A stretch of DNA of 64,000 nucleotides, taken from Saturnia japonica. Its lineage: Eukaryota > Arthropoda > Insecta > Lepidoptera > Saturniidae. Numbering within the stretch: position 1 is the stretch's first letter; every line of letters begins with the position of its first letter. Below the pieces are notes generated by a model. The model was given only the letters and a program-made list of their open reading frames with translations. It was not told the DNA's origin and did not search any database. Made by a program: the position numbers and the translations under genes. The stretch spans positions 3,534,001 to 3,598,000 of the forward strand of contig CM065324.1 of assembly GCA_033032175.1 (NCBI GenBank), given 5' to 3'. This document shows positions 11,901 through 21,056 of this stretch, in pieces.

Positions 11901-14135
11901 CAGCGGTTGTGGTTGGCTAAACTGGACTGGGATTCACTGCCTGATGGGGAGTTGCTTCAATTATGGCATAAGTTTTACAACAGCTTGTTTTTAATGAAAC
12001 ATATACCTGTACAGCGGTACATAGGTTTACAAAATACATGTCTTGCACAAATTATAGGGTTTGCAGATGCTTCTAGCAGCACTGCCTATGGTTGTTGCAT
12101 CTATTTAAGGACAGTTGATTCAGGAGGCTATATTAAGATTTTTTTGCTTTGTTCTAAGTCACGGATAAATCCAATTGCTCAAAGTTTGTCTGTTCCCAGA
12201 CTAGAACTAAATGCTGCTCTCTTGCTTGCCAAGCTTGCAAGCAGAGTTCATGCGACTTTGATTACAAAAATGCACATACATCAGGTTATTCTCTATTCAG
12301 ACTCACAGATTGTTCTTGCATGGCTTAAAACTAACATAAACACACTCAAGGCATATGTTGCTAACCGTGTTAAGGTCATATCACAACTTACACAGTCTTA
12401 CACCTGGTCATATGTAAACTCTGCGGAGAACCCTGCTGACTGTATTAGCAGAGGAGTCATGCCAGATCATCTTGCTGATCATCAGCTGTGGTGGAGAGGA
12501 CCACTATTTTTAAATTCATGTAAGTACAAACCTGAGTTAAGCTTTGTTTTTCCACAAAACTTACCTGATGTCAAGGACAGCTCGGTATGTTTAAGCGCAA
12601 TGCTATGCACGTCCATTGAGATACAGATCTTATGTCTTGACTTTCTTGATAAATTTTCTGATATTGATAGAATGCAGAGAGTTTTAGCATACATCTTACG
12701 CTTTTGTCAGAATGTAAAGAATAAGGTAAAAAATAGGCTTAACTATGTAACAAGTCAAGAACTTGATTATTCAATGTCATTAATTGTAAAGTATGAGCAG
12801 CAAAAATATTTGTTAGATGATATTCATGTGTTAAAATGTGGTAAAACTATTTGTAAAGGTAATTTAAAACCTCTGTGTCCGTTTATTGACGACAAAGGTT
12901 TAGTTCGTGTCGGAGGTCGTTTACATAATGCTTCTATTCCATATTCTCAAAAACATCCAATCATTTTGCCACGTGATTCACGGGTGACTGATCTAATTAT
13001 TTTAAGTGAACATCTAAAAAACTTCCATGCAGGACCTAAGCTTGTTTTGTCGACTATTAAACAAAGATTTTGGATTGTACATGCGCTGAGACAAGTTAAA
13101 AAAGTTTTACATAAATGTACAGTTTGTTTTAGATTAAAAGCAGAAGCATCCAAACAGTTAATGGGTTCTTTACCACATGATAGGGTAAATGCGTGTCGTC
13201 CCTTTCAAAAGGTTGGTCTTGACTATGCTGGACCTATACCACTTAAATTAGCTAGAATTAGAAAGCCTATAATTACAAAAGGTTATGTATGTATATTTGT
13301 TTGTTTTGTAACCAAAGCTATACATGTCGAACTAGCTTCTGATTTAAAAACTAAAACGTTCATTGCGTGCTTGAATAGGTTTATATCCCGAAGGGGAATG
13401 CCTACAGATATATATAGTGATAACGCTACAACTTTTAAATGTGCCAGAAGTAAATTAGATGAGATGTATGAGCGGCATAATTCAGCGATTCATCAAAGAC
13501 AGGTTTGCCAGTTTACATCTCAAAAGAGAATTAATTTTCATTTCTTACCTTGCTACTCCCCTGTCTTTGCTGGGCTCGCTGAAGCTAGTGTAAAAAGTAT
13601 AAAATATCACCTAAAAAGAGTATTGTTAAAGTCTATTCTTAATTATGAAGAATTATGTACAGTGTTATGCCAAATTGAGGCTATTTTGAATAGTAGACCT
13701 CTCATGTCTTTGTCAAATGATATTACTGACTACTCTTGTATTACTCCAGGTCATTTTTTAATTGGTACGGCTTTAAATTCATACCCTGAGTCTAATGTAA
13801 ATGTAATTACTAGATCACAATTTTGGAAAATTTGTAATGACATGAAAGAATCATTTTGGAAAATTTGGAGTAAACAGTATTTAAATATGTTACAATCACG
13901 CCCCAAGTGGCATGACCCGCAACCTAATGTTAAGATAGGATCTCTTGTATTATTGAGAGATGACAACATGGCACCGTTATATTGGCCCCTGGCTAGAGTA
14001 ATTAATACTTACCCAGGTAAAGATAACAAGGTTAGGGTAGTTGAAGTCAAAACTTCAAATGGTCATACACATAAAAGGGCTGTGATGAAAATAAGTGTGT
14101 TACCTCTGGACAGCAGCAATGCTAGTAGTGATTAG
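8967..14135 (+). CDS. BEL/Pao Gag-Pol polyprotein (1722 residues, uninterrupted)
   Basis: One ORF encodes all retrotransposition functions. The ATG at 8967 follows the 5' leader directly. In order it holds a Gag-like N-terminus with a DUF1759-type block ('LPQISVPNFTGKYSEF' near residue 104) and Cys/His clusters (about 312-375). An aspartic protease follows with 'LLDTGSQ' near 426, then a reverse transcriptase with catalytic 'YVDD' at about 856. The RNase H-type region has 'FADAS' near 1031 and 'YSDSQIVLAWL' near 1109. An integrase with an HHCC zinc region (about 1347-1386) and core residues in 'GLDYAG', 'SDNATTF' and 'EASVKS' (about 1417, 1484, 1537) comes next. A C-terminal DUF5641-like tail ends the protein. 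Domain order (RNase H before integrase) and 'YVDD' fit BEL/Pao. All key residues I could check are present, so it may still be functional. Confidence 0.93.
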   Translation: MEIQPLIRKKATLKGLMTKIANAISNAHENFTKQYLLLKEERLREVFAKYEQISLELSALDAGEDDFSEVEEKYLNTLYSIKDLITKLDKNVSNNSVKLYPIKLPQISVPNFTGKYSEFTTFINLFDSLIHRNDGLEDVQKLFYLQNFLQGEPHDLIKNLCICSESYSEARNILFERYNNKYKITNEHIHILMDITPIVRSTASNIRSFLSVVKQQLAALRNLGHLVDQWDPLVLCILTRKLDILCGREFQLSVKQEPKVSHLIEFLEQRALALENAERPLLDKGTPKSVHVATVKPAVEDQAKRMKTPAAELKTCLLCKCTHKLFTCPQFKLMSTNDRIKFVTDNNLCQICLNNHNQKCRYVFKCQVCKQKHNTLLHEDKLLLHEDKLSSPVTLMSETATEQVLLPTALLKLIASNRTEVHVKALLDTGSQASFVTKELVDLLKLNVKYTNTPFSGIGNNFNKLKEKVNLQLHSLTQNFSISVTCYILDKITSKLPQKKLNLNNFIFPPDIVLADKRFNEPSNIHILLGADVVFQVLLPSEPLADLQSSYEGQSTSIATSRAPLLNTKFGYVIAGQFNTLHTQPLITLFCNTCDSDLNQTLTQFWKSESIPETFTEANSEHDLCEQVFSENVQLDTHNNKIQVVLPLKLSLHSIHQNLGDSLHLALKRLYNLEARFSKDTNLYILYKDFIHEYLRQGHGTVIDIGQYNLATDPVYFLPHHPVLRLDKKTTKCRVVFDGSMKTNTKTSLNNLLLNGPVVQKELVDVLLLFRVDLYFFITDIKNMFRNILLQPEYRSLQNILWRDTPNESVKCIQLNTVTYGLKSSSYLATRCLKFLADMYNEEFPIAAYIINNSTYVDDILYSDSSPDNLIEAKHQLCSLLSRGSFQLHKWVSNSSDLLGEVPENQQHFDEIDLEKNNFSIKTLGMNYNVKSDAFIISSPKAVERVPLSKREILNFISKFYDPLGLAGPILVGAKVIMQRLWLAKLDWDSLPDGELLQLWHKFYNSLFLMKHIPVQRYIGLQNTCLAQIIGFADASSSTAYGCCIYLRTVDSGGYIKIFLLCSKSRINPIAQSLSVPRLELNAALLLAKLASRVHATLITKMHIHQVILYSDSQIVLAWLKTNINTLKAYVANRVKVISQLTQSYTWSYVNSAENPADCISRGVMPDHLADHQLWWRGPLFLNSCKYKPELSFVFPQNLPDVKDSSVCLSAMLCTSIEIQILCLDFLDKFSDIDRMQRVLAYILRFCQNVKNKVKNRLNYVTSQELDYSMSLIVKYEQQKYLLDDIHVLKCGKTICKGNLKPLCPFIDDKGLVRVGGRLHNASIPYSQKHPIILPRDSRVTDLIILSEHLKNFHAGPKLVLSTIKQRFWIVHALRQVKKVLHKCTVCFRLKAEASKQLMGSLPHDRVNACRPFQKVGLDYAGPIPLKLARIRKPIITKGYVCIFVCFVTKAIHVELASDLKTKTFIACLNRFISRRGMPTDIYSDNATTFKCARSKLDEMYERHNSAIHQRQVCQFTSQKRINFHFLPCYSPVFAGLAEASVKSIKYHLKRVLLKSILNYEELCTVLCQIEAILNSRPLMSLSNDITDYSCITPGHFLIGTALNSYPESNVNVITRSQFWKICNDMKESFWKIWSKQYLNMLQSRPKWHDPQPNVKIGSLVLLRDDNMAPLYWPLARVINTYPGKDNKVRVVEVKTSNGHTHKRAVMKISVLPLDSSNASSD

Positions 14136-14482
14136 GTGTTATAATAGTTATAGTGTTAATGCTGCAAATCTTTCATTTACCTTTTTTGTTTCATGCTGGA
14201 GTAAGCATAATTTTGTAACTTTATAATTTTATTTTTGTCACCTTATTAGATTTTAAGTATCATACTTTAATTACATAAATAGCCTTTGCTAGTATTAGTA
14301 ATAAGTATAAAATATTTAATTTTTTTAAATACAATACATTTGTTTCGTTTCTTGGTTAAAATTTTAAGATTAATCTAAGATATTTTTTTGTATAAAAATT
14401 AAATATATTTAATACAACTTATGTATATGTATGTAAGTGATAAGTTTATTCATGTTTTCAATTGTTATTTGCCCCGGCAACA
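14136..14482 (+). other. BEL element 3' untranslated region
   Basis: AT-rich and without an ORF, between the polyprotein stop and the 3' LTR. The bases just before the LTR ('gccccggcaaca') are not a typical polypurine tract, so the plus-strand primer site is unclear. Confidence 0.6.
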
Positions 14483-14661
14483 TGTTGGCAACCCAACAAT
14501 ACAATTTTTTGTAATCTTGCAACATTGTACAAATAAATTCTCTCTTCCGCTTGGACCGCCATCGTGGTGATTGAGAGTGAATTATCGTGGAACTTTTATT
14601 TATCTTTTTTGAAGTATCAGCTACCTAAATCTAATACAGTCCACACATGTAGTAATAAACA
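14483..14661 (+). repeat. 3' LTR of the BEL/Pao element
   Basis: 179 bp and identical, by eye, to the 5' LTR. It is followed by the target duplication GGCAG, after which the R1-clade ORF2 resumes. Confidence 0.93.
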
Positions 14662-16122
14662 GGCAGGTTGTTGGCGGTGTCGATAGACATCGCCAACGCC
14701 TTCAACAGTCTGCCGCATGGTGTTATACGGGAGGCGCTCCGGTTTTTCGGAGTGCCCTCGTACCTGCGGCGGCTGTTGGGGGACTACCTCCAGGGGAGGG
14801 AGGTCGCCTTCGTAGACGGGAGGGGCAGTGTGGTTCGGCGGCACGTGGGGTGCGGTGTTCCACAGGGGTCGGTGTTGGGGCCGCTCCTGTGGAACATGGG
14901 CTACGACTGGGTGCTCCGCGTAGCACTCCCTTCGGGGATTCGCGTGCTATGCTACGCGGACGACACCCTAGTCGTGGCCCAGGGGGGGACATTTGAAGAG
15001 GTGGCGCGCCTGGCCACAGAGGGCACTGCCCTCGTGGTCGGGCGCATAAAGGCGTTGGGCCTCAGGTTGGCGGCCGAGAAGACCGAGGCCATACTCTTTC
15101 ATGGGCCTCGGTGTGGGCCGCCTCCTGGGGCCCACATTAATGTGGAGGGGGTGAGGGTCCGGGTTGGGGCCCAGATGAAATATCTGGGCCTCATCCTGGA
15201 CGGACGGTGGCGGTTCGAGTTCCACTTTAAGGGACTCGAACCGCGGATAGTGGGAGCGGCGGCGGCTCTCGGCCGGCTTCTTCCGAACTCGGGGGGGCCG
15301 GGCGCGAGCTGTCGCCGCTTGTTTGCCGGAGTGGTGAGGAGCATGGCCGTCTACGGGGCACCGATCTGGTCGGATGCCCTTAGCGCCACGAACAGACGCG
15401 TGTTGCGTGCTACGCAGCGTGTCGTGGCGCTGAGGGTCATCCGCGGGTACCGATCGGTGTCCGCGGGGGCGGCCATGGTCCTTGCCGGCTCCCCGCCGTG
15501 GGAGCTGGAGGCGGAGGTGCTCGCTGCCGTGTATGAATTCACGGCGGCGAGAAGAGAGTTAGGGGAGCCTCCAGCTCCCACGGAGGTGGATAGGGTCCGG
15601 CGTGAGGCCCGGGGGATTGTTCTAAGGAAGTGGGAGGAGGACCTGGCGGACGCGCGCTATAGACGGTATACCATAGACGCCGTCCGCCCGGTCCTCCGGG
15701 AGTGGTGCGCCAGGGAGCGGGGCTCCCTGACGTTTAGACTTGTGCAGGTACTGTCCGGACATGGATGCTTCGGATGGTACCTGCACAAGATAGCCAGGAG
15801 GGAGCCCTCGCCTGTGTGCCATGAGTGCGGGGCTGCAGAGGATACGGCGCAGCACACTCTTGGTGAGTGTGCTGCGTGGGAGGAGCAGCGCCGCACTCTG
15901 GCCGCAGTCGTTGGAGAGGACCTCTCGCTGCCGAGTGTGGTGAGAGCCATGCTCGACAGCGAGAGGGCATGGACGGCAATGGCCTCCTTCTGCGAGGTCG
16001 TCATATCGCAGAAGGAGGCCGCGGAGAGGGTTCGTGAAGGGGATCCCCTGAGCGGCCCTCTCCGGCAAAGAAGAACGGGTGGCAGGAGGAGGCGATTCAT
16101 TCGCCAACTCCCGCCACCCTAG

Positions 16123-16400
16123 CCGAGCCAGAGGAGACGGGTCGGGGGGCCCGTCTTCTCATTGCACAGGCTCGGCGGACGGAGGAGACGGCTAGGGTGT
16201 ACTGAGCCGTCTCCTATTAGGCCGGGGCCCGGTTCAGCTGGGCCGGCCGCCGGGGCGGCGCGGCTGTATGCCAGCGCAGTGCCCGCGTCGCCCTACTATG
16301 GCGGCGGATGGTACACCGTGGAGTTTTAGTGAGTAGGAGTCTCACATAACCACTCGTCCCCCCGGGCGGGTGTGTACCCATGATGGGTTTCTCCACGTTA
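16123..16400 (+). promoter_or_regulatory. Structured 3' UTR of the R1-clade LINE
   Basis: GC-rich. A 10-bp perfect stem (GGAGACGGCT at 16184-16193 pairing with 16205-16214, 11-nt loop) follows a shorter one (AGACGGG at 16135 with CCCGTCT at 16150). In related elements the 3' UTR is recognised by the element's own reverse transcriptase. That role here is inference. Confidence 0.55.
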
Positions 16401-16422
16401 AAAAAAAAAAAAAAAAAAAAAA

Positions 16423-16610
16423 AGGATTCGCAGTATTAATTTATTTAATTTATTATATTAGTAACAGATAGTAAAGATAAATTTTAGCTTTCTGCACTCC
16501 CTCATATAAACTTTAACCATGCCAAATCTCAGAGTCTTCTGTGCACGCAATATGGGTAAAAGGGGGTTCAAAGCTTTTGCTTCACGTATTAATATATAGA
16601 TAAGAAAATG
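16423..16610 (+). repeat. Family B repeat, 3' half, with second target duplication
   Basis: This begins with the duplicated 'aggattcgcagtatt' and continues the repeat interrupted at 4318 ('tttagctttctgcactc', 'atgccaaatctcagagtctt', 'gcttcacgtattaatatata'). Confidence 0.8.
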
Positions 16611-16689
16611 AAGAAAGAAGATAAATTATTTTCGGATATTTTTTTTTCTAATTGGTATTTATTAAAATGTAAAAGACATTTAATTAAAA

Positions 16690-17060
16690 ATGGTTTTTGA
16701 AGCAATTAAATTATGGCTCTGTGGTTAGTATATTGGATACCGTGTCAATGGAAGTATATTAAAATCCAATAATGAGCCTATGACTTCGATTGAGGAAAGC
16801 TAGGGCTTTTCCTACCACCCGCCTGGCTGGCTACCGAATTTTTAAATTCTTTATAGGTTTAGCGTTTAGCATTTTCGGCTGACGCGCCCAAGATGCTAAC
16901 ACGCTAAGCCCAGTGCGAGTACTGACTCTCAAGTCTAGTTACCGGAACAGACCTATAGGTGCTTGACGACAGATTTTCAACTTGAAAACTAGAAAATGTC
17001 CTACCACTGTGCTTTGATTTCATGAAAATGTTTTCCTTCACTTGAACCATCATTGCCATC
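16690..17060. repeat. Two S2-family SINE pieces facing each other
   Basis: 16690-16840 is a + strand copy ('tatggctctgtggttagtat' head, 'cccgcctggctggctacc'). 16920-17060 is the body of the same family on the minus strand ('gacagattttcaacttg', 'gaaaatgttttccttcactt'). The opposed arrangement could fold back, but the arms are well diverged. Confidence 0.5.
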
Positions 17061-17083
17061 AGACCAGCAGCTGCACTTTCGAG

Positions 17084-17370
17084 GTTTTTTTAAAACTATA
17101 CAGGTGGCAAACAAACATACAGCCCGCCTCATGGTAAGTGACTACCGTATCCTATGGACGGTTGTAATACCATTATTATCACTAGCGCGTTGCCGGCCTC
17201 CAACCCCACTATCTCAAGGAGCTCTGGAAACCCTATTCACCTTAGGAACACAACACTAGTTAGCTATACTAGCTATAGTTAGCTATTACTTAGTGATATT
17301 CCACCAGTCTGACTGCCCCAAATAGGGCGAAATCTCCAAAGTAATTTATCTGTATTCTGTGCCCTATATC
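17084..17370 (+). repeat. Interspersed repeat, family C
   Basis: This shares blocks ('aggtggcaaacaaacatac', 'atggtaagtgactaccgta', 'ctcaaggagctctggaaacc', 'gatattccaccagtctgact') with 30190-30550, with a partial copy at 22330-22505, and with 60735-60910 in antisense. No coding capacity is visible and the class is unknown. Confidence 0.6.
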
Positions 17371-17689
17371 TTTCTAGGCTTTTTATTATTTACTTCTACT
17401 TCATCATGTTAAATTTTATACCGTATTTAATTGTTTTAATTCCAGTGTTTACATTATAGCCATACTACCTCATTTACACTCTGTAACATACCCATCAAAA
17501 GGTTGCCTGGAAGAGATTGCTTTCAGCAATAAAGCCACCATTTGTACTTATCATATAATTTTAATGTTCGATTGTATAATATATGTAAATAATGGTGTAC
17601 AACAAAGATTAATAAATATGTAATTATAATAGGCAGGTATAATATCCGTTAAATTTTTTTTTTCAACCTATAGGCTTTATTATTATACT

Positions 17690-17965
17690 AGCTATACCCC
17701 ACGGTTTCACCCGTGCTAATTTTATACGACAAACATCGCCAACGCACCCGTGTAGGCATTTTTGTATAGTTTCTGTAAAATTATCGACATTTTTATGAGG
17801 AATAAATTAATTTTTTAAATTATAATATAGCCTGTGTTACTCGATGATACCGTAGCTTTTTATTGGTGAAAGAATTTTAAAAATCGGTTCAGTAGTTTTT
17901 TGGTTTATCCATTACAAACAAAAATCAAATCTTTCCTCTTTATAATATTGGTATAGATAGAAAAT
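17690..17965 (+). repeat. Family D-like repeat copy
   Basis: It begins 'actagctataccccacggtt', like the family D ends at 31371 and at 63970 in this window, and ends near 'ataatattggtatagat'. The interior is diverged ('atatagcctgtgttactcga', 'aaaatcggttcagtagtttt'). Confidence 0.5.
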
Positions 17966-18318
17966 CAATAAAATCTGTATTCATAATACAATTAATGCTT
18001 GCTACGTGCGTGGCTTCCTGTCAAATGAACCGAATATAAATCAGAGTAGTGAAAATTAATGCAGAAACAAACTCAATGCGGTTACGAACTGATCTGACAT
18101 AAATCGATGTTCCATCAGAGACCAACGTAAACCGAATGATATTAATATCGCGGTTATTTCATAAAATATATTTATCTATACCTATTTAAACTACAATTGT
18201 ATATTATTAGAGTTTTTTAATATTTACATTTAGAGGTCGCTCGAATACATATATAATATGTATATATAAGTACGTAAGTACCTACGCTACCTTATTAATG
18301 AAATGTTATATAAAAAAA

Positions 18319-18535
18319 TTGGTTGCCTGTAAAGTCGGTATACGGGCGAAAGTTTTACGTGACAACGACTTTATGTCTGTCTCTCTCGCTCTTAGGCGGG
18401 CTAACCATGCCCGAGTGGAAGGGACGCGTGCCTCTCACTCGCTCTCATTGTGAGCGCATAACGTGAGCGGAGCGTAACGCAGTTTCTTGAAGTGTCACCC
18501 AGCAAACCAATTTATAAGACGTTGTCACGTCAAAA
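18319..18535. mobile_element. Short MITE-like element with inner inverted repeats
   Basis: An 11-bp perfect inverted repeat (ACGTGACAACG at 18357-18367 and its complement at 18520-18530) lies inside looser matching outer ends ('aattggttgc' and 'gcaaaccaatt'). The interior contains 'ctctctcgctc' and 'ctcactcgctctc'. There is no ORF. Confidence 0.45.
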
Positions 18536-18689
18536 TTCCGAATACTTATAACACCAACCGTAGACCATATTTAGACGACGAGATAAAATTAAATATTGTA
18601 ATTAAAAAATGGAGCGACCTTTGAAAAAGTAATTTTGCGACTTCGGTTTTGGACAGAATTCTTAAAACGTGTTGAATTAATAAATTTTC

Positions 18690-19040
18690 ATGTAAGGCCG
18701 TGGTCACACGGGCGTTATAAGTGCGTCGCTGCAACGCTATAATTGTAACGTAACGAGTGCCCCACGAGCAATGATACGTTGCCATAACGCAACGCCTCCG
18801 GTACTGCAACGTCACTGCGTTAGCGCTCCAGCGTTACACCAGCCCCCATAAGCCCCCCCCCCCCTATTTCTTCCTGATTTCCGAACAGGTACGCGACTGC
18901 TGCGTCGCCATACGACGTTGCAACGCATCGTCTAGGAAATCGTTGTGATTTGTATGTAAAACGACGCAGCGACACCGCTCAGACGTCGCGTCGCAACGTA
19001 CAGATAACGTATCATGTGTCATCACTCTAAGAACTGAAGA
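18690..19040. repeat. CpG-rich block with many GCAACG/CGTTGC motifs
   Basis: This stretch is unusually CpG-rich for its surroundings. The motifs GCAACG and CGTTGC (or ACGTTGC) recur on both strands, and a 12-C run lies at 18853-18864. It begins 'ggccgtggtcacacgggcg'. Dense short subterminal motifs of this kind occur in non-autonomous DNA transposons. No transposase is visible, and the two ORFs across it do not look like genes. Confidence 0.4.
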
Positions 19041-19399
19041 AAAAAAAACCGTTTTTTGGGCCACCCTAATGGCCTAATGCACACGTCACCATTAAATAAT
19101 AAGACAAAATAGTAAAGTATAAGTAGAGGTCAATGTTGAAATTTGGTTCAAATTACTTCAACTTTTAATTATTTATACAACACACCGTGTGACCGCCAGA
19201 GGTTGTAACACTATAAACTTAATGGAAAGGGTTTTATTAGGGTATTCAAATTATCTGGACGCCCGGGCCTGTTGCTTGTAATTTAATGACGTCACATTTA
19301 CGATCAACACTTTAGCTGCGTATTCTTTTATCACTTGTACGTTTCTATTATACCCCAATAATTATACACTAGTGATCCCTCGCGGTTCCCGCTCTCTAC

Positions 19400-20455
19400 G
19401 ACCGCTTAAAAAATGAGACAAACATCTAAGCATTCCATGGATTCACCGTGCGGGTTCCGGGTCCATCGTATGTCAGAGAGAGGGAAACTCGAGCAGCCTT
19501 CGGGACTTGCGACCCAGGTGTAGGTTTGGGGGCCCCCTTCTGATACATCAGCCCTCACCTTGACTGCTCGCGATACCTTCCCTGCCAAGCAGATTTGGTG
19601 AGAGCCTGTTAATACTCCTTTAGATACATATATACGTAAATCACGCCTAATTCCCAACGGGATTGGCAGAGATCACTTTCTTCCACCTGGTACGATCCTG
19701 GCATACATCTTTCGCTTCTTCAACATTCATGAATCTTTTCATGCATGCTCGTCGGTTTAGTCTTGACCTGATCTTTCTTCAGAACGTCCCCGATTTGATC
19801 GATGAACGTTCGTTTGGACCTTCTTCTTCCAACGTTTCCTTTTACACTAGCATTATAAATTTCATTAGTCATTCTTCTTTCATTCATCCTCTCAACATGC
19901 CCAAACCATTTAAGCATCCCTTTCTCAATTTGTGTATATCTTCTTTCAAACCACAAAGTTCTCTTATCCTGTCACTCAGTTTCACTCCTAACATACCTCT
20001 TAGCGCTCTCATTTCTACCGCATATATTTTACTTTCATGATTTTTCTGCCACACCCAGCTTTCACTTCCGTACATGAGTTTTGGAACCAACACTACTCTA
20101 TGCACAGCTAAACGAGCCTAAAAGAGTGCAATGCCCATTCAGCATATTACCGGCATTCACTCTCCTTCCTATATTACTCTCACACATTCCATCCCTAGTA
20201 AACATCGATCCCAAGTATATAAACTCACTTATTTGCTCCAGTTTATCGCCATCAATCCGGACACATACTTCTGTCATGTTCACTTTCTTTTCAAACACCA
20301 AAACTTTCATCTTCTTTGCATTTACTTTCATTCCCTTTCTTTCCAAAGCTTCATTCATAATAGTCACCATCGCTTGCAAATCCTTAGCCGAAGATGCAAG
20401 TAAAACTTGATCATCAGCCTAAAGAAGAGATTTTACAAGTACTCGTTCATTCTCA
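19400..20455 (-). pseudogene. Decayed RTE-like LINE: reverse transcriptase C-terminal part and 3' UTR
   Basis: Read on the minus strand, this starts within the reverse-transcriptase catalytic region near 20455. The codon before 'ADDQVLLASSA' has become a stop where a Tyr is expected. 'KVNAKKMKVLVFEK' and 'LEQISEFIYLGSMFTRDG' follow (20379-20098), then 'VLVPKLMYGSESWVWQK' (20105-19884) and 'GMLKWFGHVERMNERR' (19956-19720). These blocks lie in three shifted frames and match the C-terminal half of insect RTE-like endonuclease-reverse transcriptases. The 5' two thirds are absent. About 250 bp of probable 3' UTR runs to about 19400. Confidence 0.75.
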
Positions 20456-20465
20456 GTCCACAATC

Positions 20466-20790
20466 ACTCTCTTTCAAATCTGTCTAACCCGTTTAATCTT
20501 AATCCGTTCTAAAATAGAACTTATTGCAGTTCTCGACAGGTCGAGGTCTTTTAGCAAGCTATAGAGAGATTTCGCTGATATACCTCTCGCTCCCACTTCC
20601 ACCGCATATAAATTAACCGCATTGCCGTTTTTGGTTAGCTCATTAGTTAGATCGTAATATTTATTCATTTTTATTGCATGGTCTTTAGGTATATTAGTTT
20701 CCCACGGTACAGTAAGCTCTACAATTACTATACGCTTGATTTCACAAGAATAAAGAAATATGTTTGGTCTGGATGACGATATTATTTAAA
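20466..20790 (-). pseudogene. Fragment of a retroelement-type protein C-terminus ('VELTVPWE...VEVGARG')
   Basis: The minus strand encodes 'IKRIVIVELTVPWE', a charged helix, and 'VNLYAVEVGARGISAKSL', ending with 'LLKDLDLSRTAISSILERI'. I recall this motif pair from the C-termini of reverse-transcriptase-associated proteins in animal genomes, where the acidic residues could be nuclease-like. Here only about 105 codons survive with no upstream domain. It lies immediately upstream (minus-strand sense) of the RTE-like fragment, but the two need not be one element. Confidence 0.45.
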
Positions 20791-21050
20791 GGTAAAACAT
20801 GTTTTTCCTCACTTATGTACGTACCGTAAATAGCGAAACAAATACAGCTGATTATCTCGTTTAAGCGGCTTTAGCGTAAAAGCACTTGTGATACCTACTT
20901 ATGAGGATTATAATGTGAAGCGTAACCAATTGGCAACACTTTGGTTCTTTTCTTTGGTTTCGCAGCACTTTTTAAATAATGTAATTTGTAATAATGCTAT
21001 GTTCACAAGTGGTTTTCCTTTTTTTAAATTTTATTCAGAGTATGTTTTGA
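20791..21050. other. No gene seen
   Basis: AT-rich spacer between the LINE remnants and an S2 SINE. No supported ORF. Confidence 0.4.
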
Positions 21051-21056
21051 AGCAAT

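Larger units (their letters stand above)
8411..14661 (+). mobile_element. Complete BEL/Pao LTR retrotransposon
   Basis: This 6251-bp element is bounded by 179-bp direct LTRs (8411-8589 and 14483-14661) that begin TGTTGG and end AACA. It is flanked by the 5-bp target duplication GGCAG (8406-8410 and 14662-14666). The LTRs read as identical, which implies a very recent insertion. A TGG-starting primer-binding site follows the 5' LTR at once. One long polyprotein ORF without internal stops occupies most of the interior. The element sits inside the reverse-transcriptase domain of the R1-clade LINE, in the same orientation. No envelope-like ORF follows pol. Confidence 0.95.
6714..16122 (+). pseudogene. 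R1-clade LINE ORF2 (APE endonuclease-reverse transcriptase), interrupted
   Basis: ORF2 nicks target DNA and reverse-transcribes the element RNA at the nick. The endonuclease occupies about 6714-7400. It shows 'QGNLNHS' at the start, 'GDLNAKSRTW' just after a nonsense TAA at 7053-7055, and 'SDHRYIRFEV' near 7306-7335. The reverse transcriptase begins near 7970 with 'KKRRAPGPDGVPG'. It continues through 'SSYRPLVLLDDTGKMLERIL' to the BEL insertion at 8410. The frame resumes at 14667, with 'SIDIANAF', 'GVPQGSVLGPLLWN' and the catalytic 'CYADDTL' near 14953. A Cys/His finger 'CHECGAAEDTAQHTLGEC' lies near 15817. Leaving out the BEL element and one target duplication keeps the frame open across the junction. 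Apart from the BEL insertion, the TAA at 7053 is the only break I see. Confidence 0.88.
4319..16422 (+). mobile_element. R1-clade non-LTR retrotransposon, interrupted by a BEL/Pao element
   Basis: This GC-rich LINE inserted into a family B repeat. It is flanked by an about 15-bp target duplication and ends in a run of about 23 A. Without the inner BEL element it is about 5.85 kb, a full-length size for this clade. It has a 5' UTR (4319-4818), ORF1 with CCHC zinc knuckles, and ORF2 with an APE-type endonuclease, a reverse transcriptase and a C-terminal zinc finger. The 3' UTR is hairpin-rich. The layout and the 'SIDIANAF' reverse-transcriptase motif fit the R1 clade. The flanks are neither rDNA nor telomeric (TTAGG)n, so it is not a copy in the sites used by R1, TRAS or SART. 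It is now inactive because of three ORF1 frameshifts, a nonsense codon in ORF2 and the BEL insertion. Confidence 0.9.

Noticed and set aside
14136..14482. Envelope gene after pol of the BEL element
   Set aside because: The region has no ORF, so the element is a retrotransposon without a candidate entry protein.
4319..16422. Possibility that the LINE is an rDNA R1 or a telomeric TRAS/SART copy
   Set aside because: The target duplication lies in a dispersed repeat. Neither 28S rDNA nor TTAGG repeats flank it.
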